Positions 1 to 13,300 of a DNA stretch of 64,000 bases are shown piece by piece. A program made the translations under genes and the position numbers. The DNA lies in contig JAKZAP010000013.1 of assembly GCA_023053575.1 (NCBI GenBank), forward strand, positions 20,649,716-20,713,715, given 5' to 3'. The stretch comes from Branchinecta lynchi. Its lineage: Eukaryota; Arthropoda; Branchiopoda; Anostraca; Branchinectidae. Below the pieces are notes generated by a model. It was given only the letters and a program-made list of their open reading frames with translations, did no database searches and was not told the DNA's origin. The stretch's first letter is position 1, and the number at the start of each line of letters is the position of its first letter.

Positions 1-187
1 TACTCGTGACAAGGTCCAGATGAGCTCGTAGGTTTTGTTTTTCCATCTTGCGCTCTGTTGGTGACGTTCTGAGTTTGGGCTGCCTGCAAGACAAGCCAAA
101 ATTCATCCAGACACGGCGATTTTGAATGTGAGCAAAAGCGTGGATTTCATTGGTCAACAAAGCGAGTTCATGAAATCGTCGATTCCA

Positions 188-482
188 GAGCGTGTTCCAT
201 CTTTCTACAAATAGTAACTATTAGTTACTATTTCCGTTCCAACCTCACCAAAAGTTACTACGCTGACCGTTCCAATCTTCTCGAAATAGTAGCTAATAGT
301 AACTTTTTGCTTACCACGATCGGGAGCGTAGTAACTACGGATCTCTGTAACGTCATTGGTCGGATTCACCCGTGGCATGATATTCTGGGGAAAATAGAAA
401 AATCGTTCCAGCCTTGACGGCAAAAAGCCAGAATTCGTGACGTCGTGCGTAGTAACTACGGTAAGTAGGATGGAACGCGCTC
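188..482. mobile_element. MITE family GAGCGTGTTCC, copy 1
   Basis: The termini are inverted repeats beginning GAGCGTGTTCCA and ending GGAACGCGCTC. The element is flanked by the 3-bp duplication CCA (185-187 and 483-485). Its interior has repeated AGTAACTA/TAGTTACT palindromes. It is non-autonomous and shares family with copies at 6370, 16641, 38381, 44672, 45747 and 49482. Confidence 0.88.
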
Positions 483-714
483 CCAGACTTGACTCCAAAC
501 ACATCCATAGAAAGCCCTCTGTTCCGAAGACTGAAAATCTGCATTTTTCAGTTTACTTTCCAGTAATTATTTACCGGTGGAACTGATAAATAGTTCGAGT
601 ATAGAGGTACAAGCAGGTAGAGATGTACTACAGACCCGAAGGAAGAAGTTTATTCGAAAAAATCGGTCATTCGGTACAGCGAAGGAACGAACTAACGCAT
701 TTTCATTAATAATA

Positions 715-1075
715 CAAATGTTTATTTCCTGAATAGCTCATATAATTAGTCGCTAGCGTCGGATCGTCACACAATTATTAACACGTCTAAAAATTATTAA
801 TCATTTTTTAATAATTACCTTAAAATATTTATATGTATATACAACTAATAACGAATATAGCACAGTTAAGAATTAAAATAGTTTACGAAATATGGTACAA
901 ATGACGAAAGATACCGGTCAGTAGAGTGGATATCGGGGCGAACCAGTCTGGTACAATTACAGGTTCCAGCGCGAAGCCTTGTTTCAGGTCGAGTCTTGTT
1001 TGGGGCTTCGTAATCCGGTAGGAGAGATCTATGAAGATCAGAGGACAAGCGTTTACGTCCAAAATCCATTGTCAA
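715..1075 (-). pseudogene. LINE reverse transcriptase C-terminal fragment plus 3' end
   Basis: On the minus strand, 866-1075 reads about 69 residues that include LLPDYEAPNKTRPETRLRAG and later DRYLSSFVPYFVNYFNS. This is the Arg-rich tail that follows the RT domain in many animal LINEs. The same segment occurs at 20720-21010 and, diverged, at 62858-63142. No RT core is present, so the copy is 5'-truncated. Confidence 0.6.
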
Positions 1076-1218
1076 CTTTTGTCGTCTTTCAGACAGAGTG
1101 GAGAGTCCACTTAAGCCTACTTAAGTGGATTAGAGGATGAATAACTAGACTGTCATATCGCAGCCCTATTCACTTGAACTTGAAGTACTTGTTTCTAGTA
1201 TCACCCTCTTCTTCTCAG

Positions 1219-1374
1219 ATCCCGACGTAGCCGCCGACGGTGTTTACTCGGGCCTCGTCATTTCTTCGGCAACCCCTGCCAATTTGGAGTATAGAGTCAG
1301 TATTCTGGTGCAGTCAAAATCTAGTAGAGCAAAGACGATGGCCGCTGGGGAGAGTTCTATACGAGCAGATCAAA
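1219..1374 (+). CDS. CLCA: CLCA exon 1 of window: beta-domain end
   Basis: Acceptor TTCTCAG, donor AAA|GTAAGT, phase 2 in and phase 1 out. It encodes DPDVAADGVYSGLVISS and a beta-strand-like continuation. The D-G-V-Y-S core is the recognisable CLCA motif just before the fibronectin-III-like region. Confidence 0.85.
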
Positions 1375-4300
1375 GTAAGTAAGCGTTTCCCAACTTCCCA
1401 GTCTCACCCTCAGGATGCGCTTTGTCACAATACTCTATATATCGAAGTCCAAAACACGCCTTTGATCCTCAGGAAGAACGAGAAAACGTCTCACTAGCGA
1501 CTCAAACTAAATAATACAAATCCTGTGTCAAACAATCACGGCGATCTTCTGGAGCAGCTGTGATACCCGAGGTGATACCGCTTCTGGCTCTTCCGCTAGG
1601 TACTCGGCGATTTTGAATCGGCAGGGAGAGTTAGTCATAAAGAGTATTAAGCGGTTGAAGAATATGCATTAGTTGCGAGAGGATACGGTATATTGGAAAG
1701 GCCAAGGGTATGAACCAGAGATGGGTGAATCCGAATCCGGATTCGAATCCAGGATTCGTTCTTTTAGCCGGATTCGAATCTTCTGCTTGTCAGACTGGAT
1801 TCGGATTCGGACTCGGATTCTAAACCCTCAATCTTACGAATCCGCTCAAATTCCTAGACTTCAGCTTTCGAGTTTCCGTTTTCCCAATCTTTACAGAGTG
1901 TGCTTAGGCAATCCAGCTTTTTGGCCTCACCATCCTAAGTAATCTATTACGTTATCACGTATCACCTTAGTAGTATATCAGTGCTTTTTATCACATCTTA
2001 TTTTAAACCATAACCTATGTACATGATTTGATTTTTGTTAAGGTCTGATTCGAATCCGGACTCGAATCTTCTGCATGAAATGACGGATTCGGAATCGGAT
2101 TCGTGCCTAGCCCTGGATTCGAATTAGAATCGTTTCATGGTCGGATTCGCCCATCTCTGGTATGAACACGTCCTTATTCATGTATAATTTGTGGTGGTGT
2201 ATGCAGAGGTGTCATTTGGGGGGGGGGGGGGGCCTGGCCTTCCAAGTGGGCTCAGAGCTATCCAGGAAAAACAGAAAAATAGCCCGAGAAAATCAGTTTC
2301 TCATAAGAATCGTTGCATCTGGTTGCGCCATATCAGTTAACCAAGGTCACTGATGAAAATTGAACACTTTTTCATCCGAGATAATAACGCATTGTTCTAG
2401 GATCAAATGTCTTCAATGCGCGTTTTAGCCTTGGTCAGTTGTTTATCTGAACTCTGGACAATATCAATGCTACCACTTCTACTGTGTTTCAAAGTAGAAT
2501 ACTGCATTCGGACCATTCTACTTTTAAATTTTCTATTCTACTGTACTACTTTATTTCTGCTGTTTTAGGCCTTCTAATACTTTATTTCTACTCTTTTTTT
2601 TTATCGTTTGGGTGGATTACAAAGCAGACAAAAAATTGTATTCAAATAATTTTTCTCAGACACAAAATGTACTCAATTCTGTACATTTCATCCATAACGT
2701 CTTCAATACACAACAGATAACATCCGAACTGTTGTATGTTACGCATTATCTGTTGATACCGCTCACCCTCGTGTTATCTCTTCTGAAACTTCTGACAGTG
2801 TGAAATTTAAAATTCGGCGAAATAGGGTACAAAACATTTCAGAAAACGATCAATCAAGTTCATGGATGGTCTCACTCACTAGTCTCTGGGAAGCAGCGTC
2901 CCTCTGTCTTTGTCGCATATTGGGCCTGCTACTTGCTAGGGTCTCAAGATCCTTTGCCTTCCTTCCCTTTGACCCTTGCCTCTCCACTGGTAGGTCTATC
3001 TCTGGTTTCTTCTTCAGCCAACCCCACAAGACCAGGGAGGTTATGTTTGCTAACTATAACTCCAATGTTTCGGACGACTGACGCTCAACAGTCTTGTAAA
3101 AAGAACAAGACCAAAGGTTTCGATGGGATCCCAAAAATGCAATATCTGATCCAGACAACTGGGTCTTGTCTTAGCCAGATCCAATCGCCAGACTCCTTGA
3201 ACATTTTTACAAATTAAAATTCAGAAACAGATTAAGGCCAAATAGCTAATCACCTGAGAAAACCAAGTTCAGATATGAATTCAGCATGTGTGTTTACCCC
3301 TATAAGTCATATCTGTTTTGACGAAAACTTCCTGCCACTTCTGCCAATTTCCCGGTTTCGGCCGAACTCCAGAACTACTTGTCCGGCGAAAAAAGAAAGC
3401 TCAAAGACGAAATCAGGGTATATTCTTACCCCAGTAATGAACATCTAATCAACTTCAAATAAAAATTTAGCTTATAACAAATTTTCCGATTCCAGCCGGA
3501 TTCCGGTCGAACTATATGTCCAGGTAAAACATGATTGTCATACAGGGACTCAGCATCTCTTCTTACCCCTAAATCGCTTATCTAAATCAACTAGAAATAA
3601 AACTTTAACTTCCAACAGTTTTCCGGTTTTGGCCGGATTCCAGGTGAACTACATGTCCGAGTAGAAAATTGTTTTCACATTAGTGTTCAGCATGTCTTCT
3701 TGCCCTAAATCGACTAATCAACTCCAAATAAAACTTTTAATTTTGACAAGCTTTCCGGTTTGGGCCGGGTTCCGGTTGAAATACGTGTCCGTCGAGAAAA
3801 TAGTTTTCACCATCGTCTTCAGCATGTCTTCCTACCTCTAAATCGAACATCTAATCAACTTCAAATAGAACTTCTACTTTCAACAAACTTTCCGGTTTGG
3901 GCCGGATTCCGGGCGAAATACTTGTCCGTTGAGAAAATAGTTTTCACCATCGTCTTCAGCATGTCTTCCTACCCCCAAATCGAACATCTAATCAACTTCA
4001 AATAAAACTTTTACTTTCAACAAACTTTCCGGTTTTGGCCGGATTCCGGGCGAACTACTTGTCCGATGACAAAATGGTTTCACCATCCTGTTCAGCATGT
4101 CTTCTTACCCCATAATCGACTATCACATTAGCTGTTTCAAAATATTTTGTTTGCCCCTTAATTTGAACCCCCACCCGTAAATGTAGGGCTACAAAGCCCA
4201 TCTACGAACTTGACTGGTCCGACGACCCTACGAATCCTCACACCAAGTTCCATCAAAATATCTCATTCCCTTCGAGAGTTATCGTGCTTACAGACGGATG

Positions 4301-7300
4301 GACAGACGGACGGACAACTTATGCGATGTCATAGGTATCCCTCCACTTACGTTTTGGGATCCAAAAAACTAATGTTTTTCTGATTTTCCTTCAGGTACCA
4401 TATGCTGCGGATCGTCTTCCCCCTCCAGCTCAATAGGCTTGCCTCAGTTATTCCAGCAATTTAGCCAAGACGTCCTGACCCTGTCCGTTAGTGGATTAAC
4501 AATAACGGTGAGCTTTGCAGCGTCTTAGAAGAGGTTGCTACTGTTGCTCGTCAACGAAATTTCAATAGAAAAAGGTCCAATGTCGAACTTAGAGGACCCC
4601 TCGTACTATTTACTACTCAACTAACAGTATTTTAAAATATTTGAGTACTTTAAAACTAGGCTGCCCTCAGTTTTTGCTGTTTTAAGCCTTTCCCGAGTTT
4701 TTAAGCCGACTTAAAGCGAAAATAGGGAACAAATTTACAGAACCAGTTTTTCTGATGGACAAATTTCTCGCAGACAACCGTCGACAGCGTGATACACATT
4801 GGAGGTAGCAAAACGGCAAGTGAGAAAATCAGTGTGGTTTTGTTAGTGGGGTTAGAATGCACCGTAAGAAATTAGGGTCACCGACCTTAGAAATATATGG
4901 AGTGATTATGGAAATAGGTTGCGTTAGTATTATAGGTAAGAGAGGACCTTTAACAGTTTGATCCTCCGAATTGATACCAGAAGGCCCAACTATGTCTAAC
5001 CCTTGGGTTCAAGCTGCCATGATTTCGCTAAGAATTCTGCGTTTTGCGACATACAGCACAAAATAGTGCAACAAGCATCGCACATTTTCGTATTCTGACG
5101 CGGTGTCAGATGCATTGAAAAATGTGAAGTGGTCCGATAAAGCGCATGCGATTTTATGGAGACAAGAAAAACAAAGATTAGTTGATTTTTGCAAAAATCA
5201 AGTTGATTTCAGATTTGACTGAAAATTCCCAAATAATGGCGGTCTTCCGAGGTAATCTCACAGCATATTTAGAAGCAGTGCCGTCACATATGGGGTGGGG
5301 GGGAGGGAGGGAGAGCAAGTAGGTTCTTTCGTAAAAATGGTAATTTTCCAAAAACCGGTCGACTTTTGTGAAAAACAGTCGGTTTTCACTAAACAGTCAA
5401 TTTTTACGAAATAATCGGTAAAAATTAACAGTCAGTCGGTAAATACCTGCCCCCCCCCCAGAATTTTGGCTGGTAACGACTCTGTTCATAGGATTTCCCA
5501 AGTATTTCTTCTACTTTTTTTAGAATAATCTTGACAGAAAATATTTTTTATTTACGTTTTGACATTTTTTTTGACGTCTGCGTGGTGGTGCGAGACTTAA
5601 TGCGATTCTGTCGTACATCTGAAAATCCTATTGCTGCATACAACGCAACAATGTTAAGCTAAGGGTGACGGTGAACTTGTTTCCATTGACATTATAGCTA
5701 AATAGTCCTTCAGCCCAAGCTGACTGCGAATCATATAAGCCGCTCAAGCTGGAAAATGAACTTATCTTGAAAATGAACAAGTTCGTTTTCCAGCTTTAGC
5801 GGCTTGAGCCTGAAGAAGACCTTTGCCAAGAAGGGCCGAAATATAGCTTTAAGAAAATGTAGCTGACTTATCCGTTTTGCACCGTCAAGTATAACATTAT
5901 AGCTGTTTTGAAGGCGCTAACTTCAGCATGGTTTTCGCTTCAACGCGGTAAAGTATCAAGAATCACAACCGAAAATCCAACATGTGACCAGGGCCGTACT
6001 TAGGGGGGTTAGGGGGTTCAGACCCCCCCCCCCCCCCCGAAAGATACACAAATAATAATTTTTTATAAGCTTTTTCCTCTGATCTACGTCTTTTTTGTCC
6101 AACCCGCGGGCACCCCCCCCCCCCCCCAAAAAAAAAAAAATTCCGGGATACGGGCCTGGTAACGGCCAATCTGTATATTCTCATCCTATTCTAGTACAAA
6201 CCTCCGAAGATAACAGTTAGCAGCATAATAGCCAGTAAACTGACTCAGCCTAATCAGTTCGCAGTAGTGATGAAGTGGACAGCACCAGTAGGAAGTGCTA
6301 CCAATCCTGCAACCGGAGGTAAGAACGATCACATTTAAACTCCTCATTTACGTTTCCTGTTCTGTCTAAGAGCGTGTTCCACCCTTCTAACAATAGTTAC
6401 TAATAGTTACTATTTCCGTTCCATCCTCATGAAAAGTTACTACGCTGACCGTTCCAACCTTGTCGGAATAGTAACTAATAGTTACTATTTGCTTACCATG
6501 CTCGGGACCGTAGTAAGCGTAGTAACTACACATCTCTGTAACGTGATTGGTCGGATTCGCCCCTGGTGTGAGATCCTGCTGGAAAATAGAAAAATCGTTC
6601 CAGCCTTGCGGCGAAAAGCCAGAATTCGTGACGTCATGCGTAGCAACTACGATAAGTAGGATGGAACACGCTCTAAAAAGACAGGCTCCACCTTCCAGAT
6701 TTGTCTTCCGGATTCAGGACATCCGTTTTCGTCGAGATGGAATTGTTGAAGAATAGCAGAATCAGTATCAGTATTATGATGAAAATCCGGAAGGGTTGGC
6801 TTGACTAGAAGCCCCATATTTTTGGAAGGGAAGGCCAAGCGTTGACCCTAAAGTACGACCCCACCCGTGACTTCCCGCTTTTCCCGACATCGAAAAAGTG
6901 AGATTTCCATTAGCCTACTGACATAAATTCCTACTTTTCCTACCTCCTTGGTCCATACAGAGGCGCCAAATTCCCGCGCAAATCACGGCTTGTTTAATTT
7001 TTGATCTTTTAGACTTTCAAGCACTTATTCCATGCGCTCGACTACAGTAATTGTTCTTATGCGAACTGACCGGCTGGAATGTCTGCACTATCATCGTCAA
7101 TCTTGAAAAAAAATCACCTTTTCCGTACGGAGTTACTTTGAATTACCTTAAATCGCACTTCCAGCGAGATAAGGTGGTGTGGCCCTCGTCCAGTCCCTCG
7201 CTGATTTGTAGCTTGTTTGGTCGATGTTTTGTTACTATGTCGGCCGGGATGACAGTAAGTCGAATTAACAGCCTGTTACATCGACTTACGAGCATCCCAG

Positions 7301-10300
7301 TGTAGCAGACATTCTTTGGTTGGTAGAAGTTACTGTAAGCAAATCCGATGCCAAAAATCCGGACAGAAAGTCCACGGGTAACCCAACCTGCTCGACTATT
7401 CAAGGCATAAGCGGGTTTAATCGTTAGACCAAGAACAAATAATTAGATGGAACTCCTGTCTCAGTTGCATGCAGCTTTATGAAAACCCCGACAAAACAGA
7501 GAGGACCTAGCGGTGGTATTTACACTAGCTTTGAGCTGATACCTTGATACCCGTTTCCTCCTCTTCCTTCTTCGCCGTTGCTCATCGCACAAGAAATTAG
7601 TGAAGGATGATGGCAGGAGACGTACTCCGCGCTGACCCGCTCTGGAGCGCGTCCATAGAGCCGATCAGCTTTGACTCCTACTTTTTCTCACCAGCAAGAT
7701 AACAGCGATTCACCCATTTGTATACGTAACGACACGTGATGTGGCGCGAAGCTAGTAGCCGCATAGTCATATTACAGAGATAGGGAGACGGAGCTTCTGT
7801 CAGATTATTTTTTCTTGGTTAGATCTCAGAGAAAAGGACCTAACTTCCTGAAAAGAGGGAAGACCTTGAACAACCAGCATCGAAGACGCTCCGATTGCCG
7901 ATGGGGCATGGAAGGTGCTGAAAACCTGAGAATACACTTGATGACTATCTCTACCTTCCGATGCAGAATCTCCGGGTACCTGCGGAAGAGAGGAAGAAAC
8001 GGTGTCACAGCTGCGCTGACTCAGGATTTGAGTCATTGAGTTTCAGTCGTTACGGACACGTTTACTCCTTCTTCCTGAGAATCACTGGCGTGTTTTGGAC
8101 TTATGCAGCGTTTACAAGTACAGGAAAACTTGAACAGAATCCGATCTTGGTGACAAGATTTTGTTTACACGCAGAGGGAAAACAATTAAGTCTTCAAACC
8201 AGAATATCTGACATAAATAAATTCACTATCCAATAAAAAAATGTTTTGAGAGCATTTATGACATCAGTTCTGATGATTGCTGCTCTCAAAAGCTAGCTAG
8301 CCTTTTTTTTGTACTTTTACCAGTGCCGCCGTTAAGATTCCTTTCAAGTGGACCGGAATTCCTTTCATCATGAAAGGATTGCCTTCCCGCTAGACTTTTT
8401 TTCTACTCGTCTTCACGAACGGAATCCTTTCGAGTCGACCAGAATTCCTTTTTACTCGACGGGATTTCTTGTCCGTGTAAACGCTACATTAGTCATACAG
8501 AGTATTGGCAAAAGACACAGGCAGTTGCAGCAGAATCATCATGAACACCGAGTAACGCAGCAACGCTGGGCTAGTACAAGCACAAAGCAATCTCAAAGTC
8601 TGTCTTACTGAGATTTTGAGGCTTGGCAATTTAACCAACGCGTCCGAGTTGTTGCCTGAACAACAAGTCAGGGATTAATACATACAACTAAAGCTAATTG
8701 TTGTTTCAGTTGACGGGTACGATGTTTACATTTCCGATAACGTCCAAGCTATCAACACGTTGGTGCCGACTTTCACTTCTTGTTCACCAGCCAGCCCTGG
8801 TACTGAACAGAGGTGCGAGTTCACTACCATCTTTGAAGGTCTAACCTTGTTTGCTCGAGTATCCGCAAGAGTTGGTACACAAAAGGTGAGTCATCCTCTT
8901 TACTAGAAACTTAGAATGAACTTAACATTTATTGGACTTTGGACGGGTCTTAAGTCCGGCAAGAAAATCAAGTTCAGATACATAGGCTATTCAGCCTGTA
9001 TTCTTACCCCTATTCTGAATCTGTAATCAACTTCAGAATTTTTTTTCGTTATTATAAATTTCCAGCTTTACTGTGCGTTTTCACTGACGCGAATATTCGC
9101 GGAATAGCCCGATTTTTCGTTGGCCACAAATTTCATGCCACAAAGATACAAATTCGCTGCGATTTTTCAGAAAATGGATGTAGTTGGATTATTTCAACTA
9201 CAGCTACAAAATGGCGCCACAGAAATCAAGGAAAATGGGTATAATTGTTGGAAAAATTATGTTGGCTGTCAAATGTCAGCCAGTTACACATGAAAAGAAA
9301 GCAGAGACATTTGGTCCCTAAAGCCTAGGAGAAAGTTGCCTAGAGGCGGTGACGGAAGGAAGAAAAGGGAAACAGTTTGCTACCTTTCGTAGCTGAACCC
9401 AATGGTTGTGTGTGAACCTTGCTGCGACTTTGTAACTGCTACAAAGCTACAATGAAATAAAGTTTCGAACCCGACTCCTCTGTGTGAACGCACAGTTAAC
9501 CGACTTCAAGGCGAAATACATGTCTGGTAAGAAAAAACGGATTCAACATGTTTCCTTACCTTTAAATCCCTTAATCTAAATCCCTTAATTTAACCTTTAA
9601 ATCCCCTCTCCAACCCCTGAATATCGGATCAAAGATCCCATCAACGAACTTGCCTAGTAAGTAAGTAAGTAATTTATTCCTAACCCGCCATTTCGAAAAA
9701 GTGGAGTAAATAAAAGAAATAAAAGACATAAATACACAGAAAAAGACAATAATTTTCAATCTTCGGCAATGGAGAAGGTCGTGCGCTGGTTGGGCTCTGT
9801 TGTCAATGACTTTTGACAGCGAAGAAGAAACATCAAAAAGGGCAACATTACGATATCTGACTGGTCTTGACTGTTGCGCAATTGCATCTTTTATGAGACC
9901 CTGTGTTCTGTTTCGAGTACCTCAAAGCCGCTGGACGATATTACCGATTATGCAAAATGCCCTACTTTCCATCGAGCTCTACCAACTGAAGAGAAATAAC
10001 TATCTTGGATTTTGAACTTCTCCGTCAATAGTACTTTGATCAAAAAGATATTCGCAACTTTTGTAAGCAAAATTTATCAGCCCTTCGAGAGTTATCGTGC
10101 AATCAGAAGGGCAACTTGTACGAAGTCATGGTCATCCCGTCACTTTAGGGATCCGAGTAAAAGCATTGAGATGACACTCAGGAAATAAACAACATGATCC
10201 TGACAGAAGCTAGACGGATGAGGGAAAGCCAACCTGAGCGACCGCACCGATTTGGCACGATGGACTTACTCAGCGATGGGCGAATCCGAATCCGGATTCG

Positions 10301-13300
10301 AATCCAGGATTCGTCCTTTTGGCCGGATTCGAAACTTCTCCTTGTCATACTGACTCGGATTCGGAGTCGGATTCCAAACCCTTAACCTAACGAATCCCCT
10401 CAAATTCCTAGACTTGTCCTTCCAGTTTCCGCTTTCCCAGTTTTTACACACACCAATTTTTACAACCACAATTTTTGCTCTTCACCACCAACCATTCTCA
10501 GCAGAGCAAAATAGTTCTAGAGAGTAATACGCGAGCTTAGAAAAAGTGACTGACAGTCAAACCGCAGTGACACTAGCTCCACTAGAGGACACGAACATAC
10601 CTACTGAAACTCAACCAGTCGTTAACGAGCGCTGGCTCGCCTGGCTTTGCACCGCATCTTAGCCTTGCTAGAATTTTCTACGTCCGCCTCTGCACATACG
10701 AACAGGGCTGCGCAGTGACGGAGGCCCAGTTTTCATGCATGGGAAGGAGAGGTCTTCGCATTACTCTCTAGAGTTATTTTGCTCTGATCCTCAGTCATCT
10801 ATAACGTTATCTGATTGCCTTAGATATCACTGCTTTTTGTCACCTCTGATTTTTAAGCCATAACCTGTGTACATGATTTGATTTTTGTCAAGGTCAGATT
10901 CGAATCCTCAGCATGAAATGGTGGGTTCGGATTTGTACCTAGTCCTGGGTTCGAATCCTTTCGTGATCGGATTCACCCATCTCTTGACCTACTAAAGAAG
11001 ATCAAAAGATAATTTTGCCTACCCACATTCTCATTACTGCATTATTTGACAGGGGGACTTATCTCCAATCGTTTGGTCTGCCCCACTGACAGAGACTACT
11101 ACATCCACGCCTGAAACCACAACAACGGAAACGACTACAGCATCTAGCAGCTCGATCACTACGCCAGCGACAACAACGACAAGCACAGATACTTCTACGG
11201 AAACAACGACAATAGGTGAGCTCATACTTTGAATTTGATATAAATATGGTTCAGGATAGCACACAATCGCTTGACTTTCATCCGCGAACAGAGAGGCGTA
11301 CAGGACGCAATTGAAAGAGTTCTGGAACATCATAGGAAAAACAGTGAACCGAAAACTTCTGAGTTATCGAAGGCAGTAGTCGACTGGAGTTGCCATACGC
11401 AACAGATCCCTTTGTAACATGGTGTAACGATGTACCTTTGGACTCCCGGCCTTGTACTGTATTAGGTAGCGTGGAGGAGGCTCGTGGGTCTATCTCCTAG
11501 GGCGTTATAGAGTCAGACGAGCTAGAGTGCGAGTTTACGTTTAATAACTGTTTTAACTTACTTAATACATGGATTGCATGCACTTGTTATTCCACTATAA
11601 CACTGTTCACTGGACTTAAGACTGGCTTAAGATCGACTGTCTTAATTAATACATGGACATTGGTCCATATACCTGAACGAAGTCGTAAGGACTGGCGCAC
11701 GCCATAACGCAGTGTCATAGAAATAGGCACTGCCTGTTAAGTAACATCCGAAGAGGTGGCTTTGCGAGAAAAAGGAACTTGACGAGAGTACTTTGAATCA
11801 AACAGTCATTCAAGGGACTCTCGCAGGTTTGGGTATCTATTCGAGGCGGAAAATCGGGGTGATCTTAGGGAGCGCAAGGGTTCCTCTCACTACACCTTCC
11901 TATTACTCAGATCCAAAAAAATGTCCAGCCAGTTTGCCTTTACGAATTTCTCTTGCAGAATCCACCACTGCACCTTCCACCTCTGCGGTGACAACTTCAA
12001 CCACAGAACAGTCTACTAGTATGAATCCAACCACCACTTTTGAAAGCACAAGTACGTCAATCAGTAGCACAGTAAGTACTACAACTTCTCCGACCTCAAC
12101 CGAAACAACAAAGACGTCGGATTCTTCATCCTCGAGTTCTACCACCGCCACCACAATCCCGGCAACCAGCAGAACTACCACAGCTTCTACTTCCACTACA
12201 ACCTCGTCAACAAGCGAGTCCACAGGTACAACTCCAACGGCAAGCACTTCATCAACCACAGTTGCTTCAACTAGTACAACTTCACCAACAACTACGACAA
12301 CTGGTACAACAACCAGTACGGGTACGTCCACAAGTACAACTCCGTCGACCATCACCTCCTCTAGCACAGTCTCTACGACGAGCTCTTCAACTAGTACAAC
12401 TTCAGCTCCATCAACGAGCACTTCAACCAGTACAACCCAGTCAACAGTCCCATCAACTGGTACAACCCCAGAGTCTACCGTTACAACCACGGAACAAGCT
12501 ACTACAACTCAATCAACAACCACTCCTCCGACGGTGGTAACTGACTCAACAACAACAACAGCCACAACTGCCACCACAGCTGATCCAGGTAGTTCATCTA
12601 CCATGTCGTCATTACCACCAGTGACAGAGCCACCATGTTCTCCTGAAGATGTGACATGCCAGGACTGGTTCTTGCCTGTTGTTATAGCAGTACCGATTGG
12701 AGGTGTCCTGCTGATATTGGCAGCAAGCGGGCTAACGTATTACTGTGTTAAGAAGAAGTACAGTGGAAAGCGTTTCGACGATGAGGTGCCACTTACTCCA
12801 AACAGGTTAGTGACACCAAACCCCTTGTCAGAAATTCCTTCGGCTGAAAAAAATAAAAGTCCACATTAACAAACACAAACAAAACATTCCAAATGATTAC
12901 TTTGGACATTAACAGTCCACAAACAAACCTTCTTCTATCGACAGAACCTGAACGAACTAATCTGAATTTCAAGCACGAAACATTCTTGTCCACAATAGCA
13001 ACCGAGTTCGAGCAAGAACCGAAGTAAAACAGAAACAGGTATTACAAAAATTGAAACGATGAACCTAATACACGCTGACATTTTAAAACTATGCGACATG
13101 GCTTACGCTGTTATTCGGCGATGATTCACTGTGCGAATGGAAGGGAATAAAGAATCCCGGTGTCGCCAAAATGTATTTGCTGGCGAGCAGCCCGGTTAGA
13201 AACTTGCAAGTAGTACAAGTAACCTCAAGCAGTGAACGGACGAGTAGCTTTTTCAAAGTTTAATGAAACTTCATTGACAAACAAAGTTTTCAGTATCACG

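Larger units (their letters stand above)
1..1218. other. 5' intron sequence of the CLCA-like gene
   Basis: No exon was recognised before the acceptor at 1217-1218. The stretch holds a complete MITE (188-482) and a LINE 3' fragment (about 715-1075). The first exon needs one base from an exon outside the window. Confidence 0.6.
8937..10160 (+). mobile_element. Helentron/pearl-like family A, copy A5, with two insertions
   Basis: Family A sequence runs 8937-9070 (CCGGCAAGAAAATCAAGTTC onward), resumes at 9496-9660, and resumes again from about 10020 to 10160 with CCTTCGAGAGTTATCGTGC and GGGATCC. The gaps are a MITE at 9071-9495 and a LINE end at about 9660-10015. The core repeats are reduced to about one or two units. 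Confidence 0.65.

Noticed and set aside
1240..1497. 85-codon plus-strand open frame over the first CLCA exon
   Set aside because: It is in a different frame from the phase-consistent CLCA reading (D-P-D-V-A-A-D-G-V-Y-S).
4270..4330. Coding motif TDGRTDG as a conserved peptide
   Set aside because: It comes from the (GACG)n block of repeat elements and is read in different frames and strands; there is no sign of selection on protein.
11903..12490. 195-codon minus-strand open frame, Val-rich
   Set aside because: It is the mirror image of the Thr/Ser-rich (ACN/TCN) coding strand. No start context, splice support or domain.
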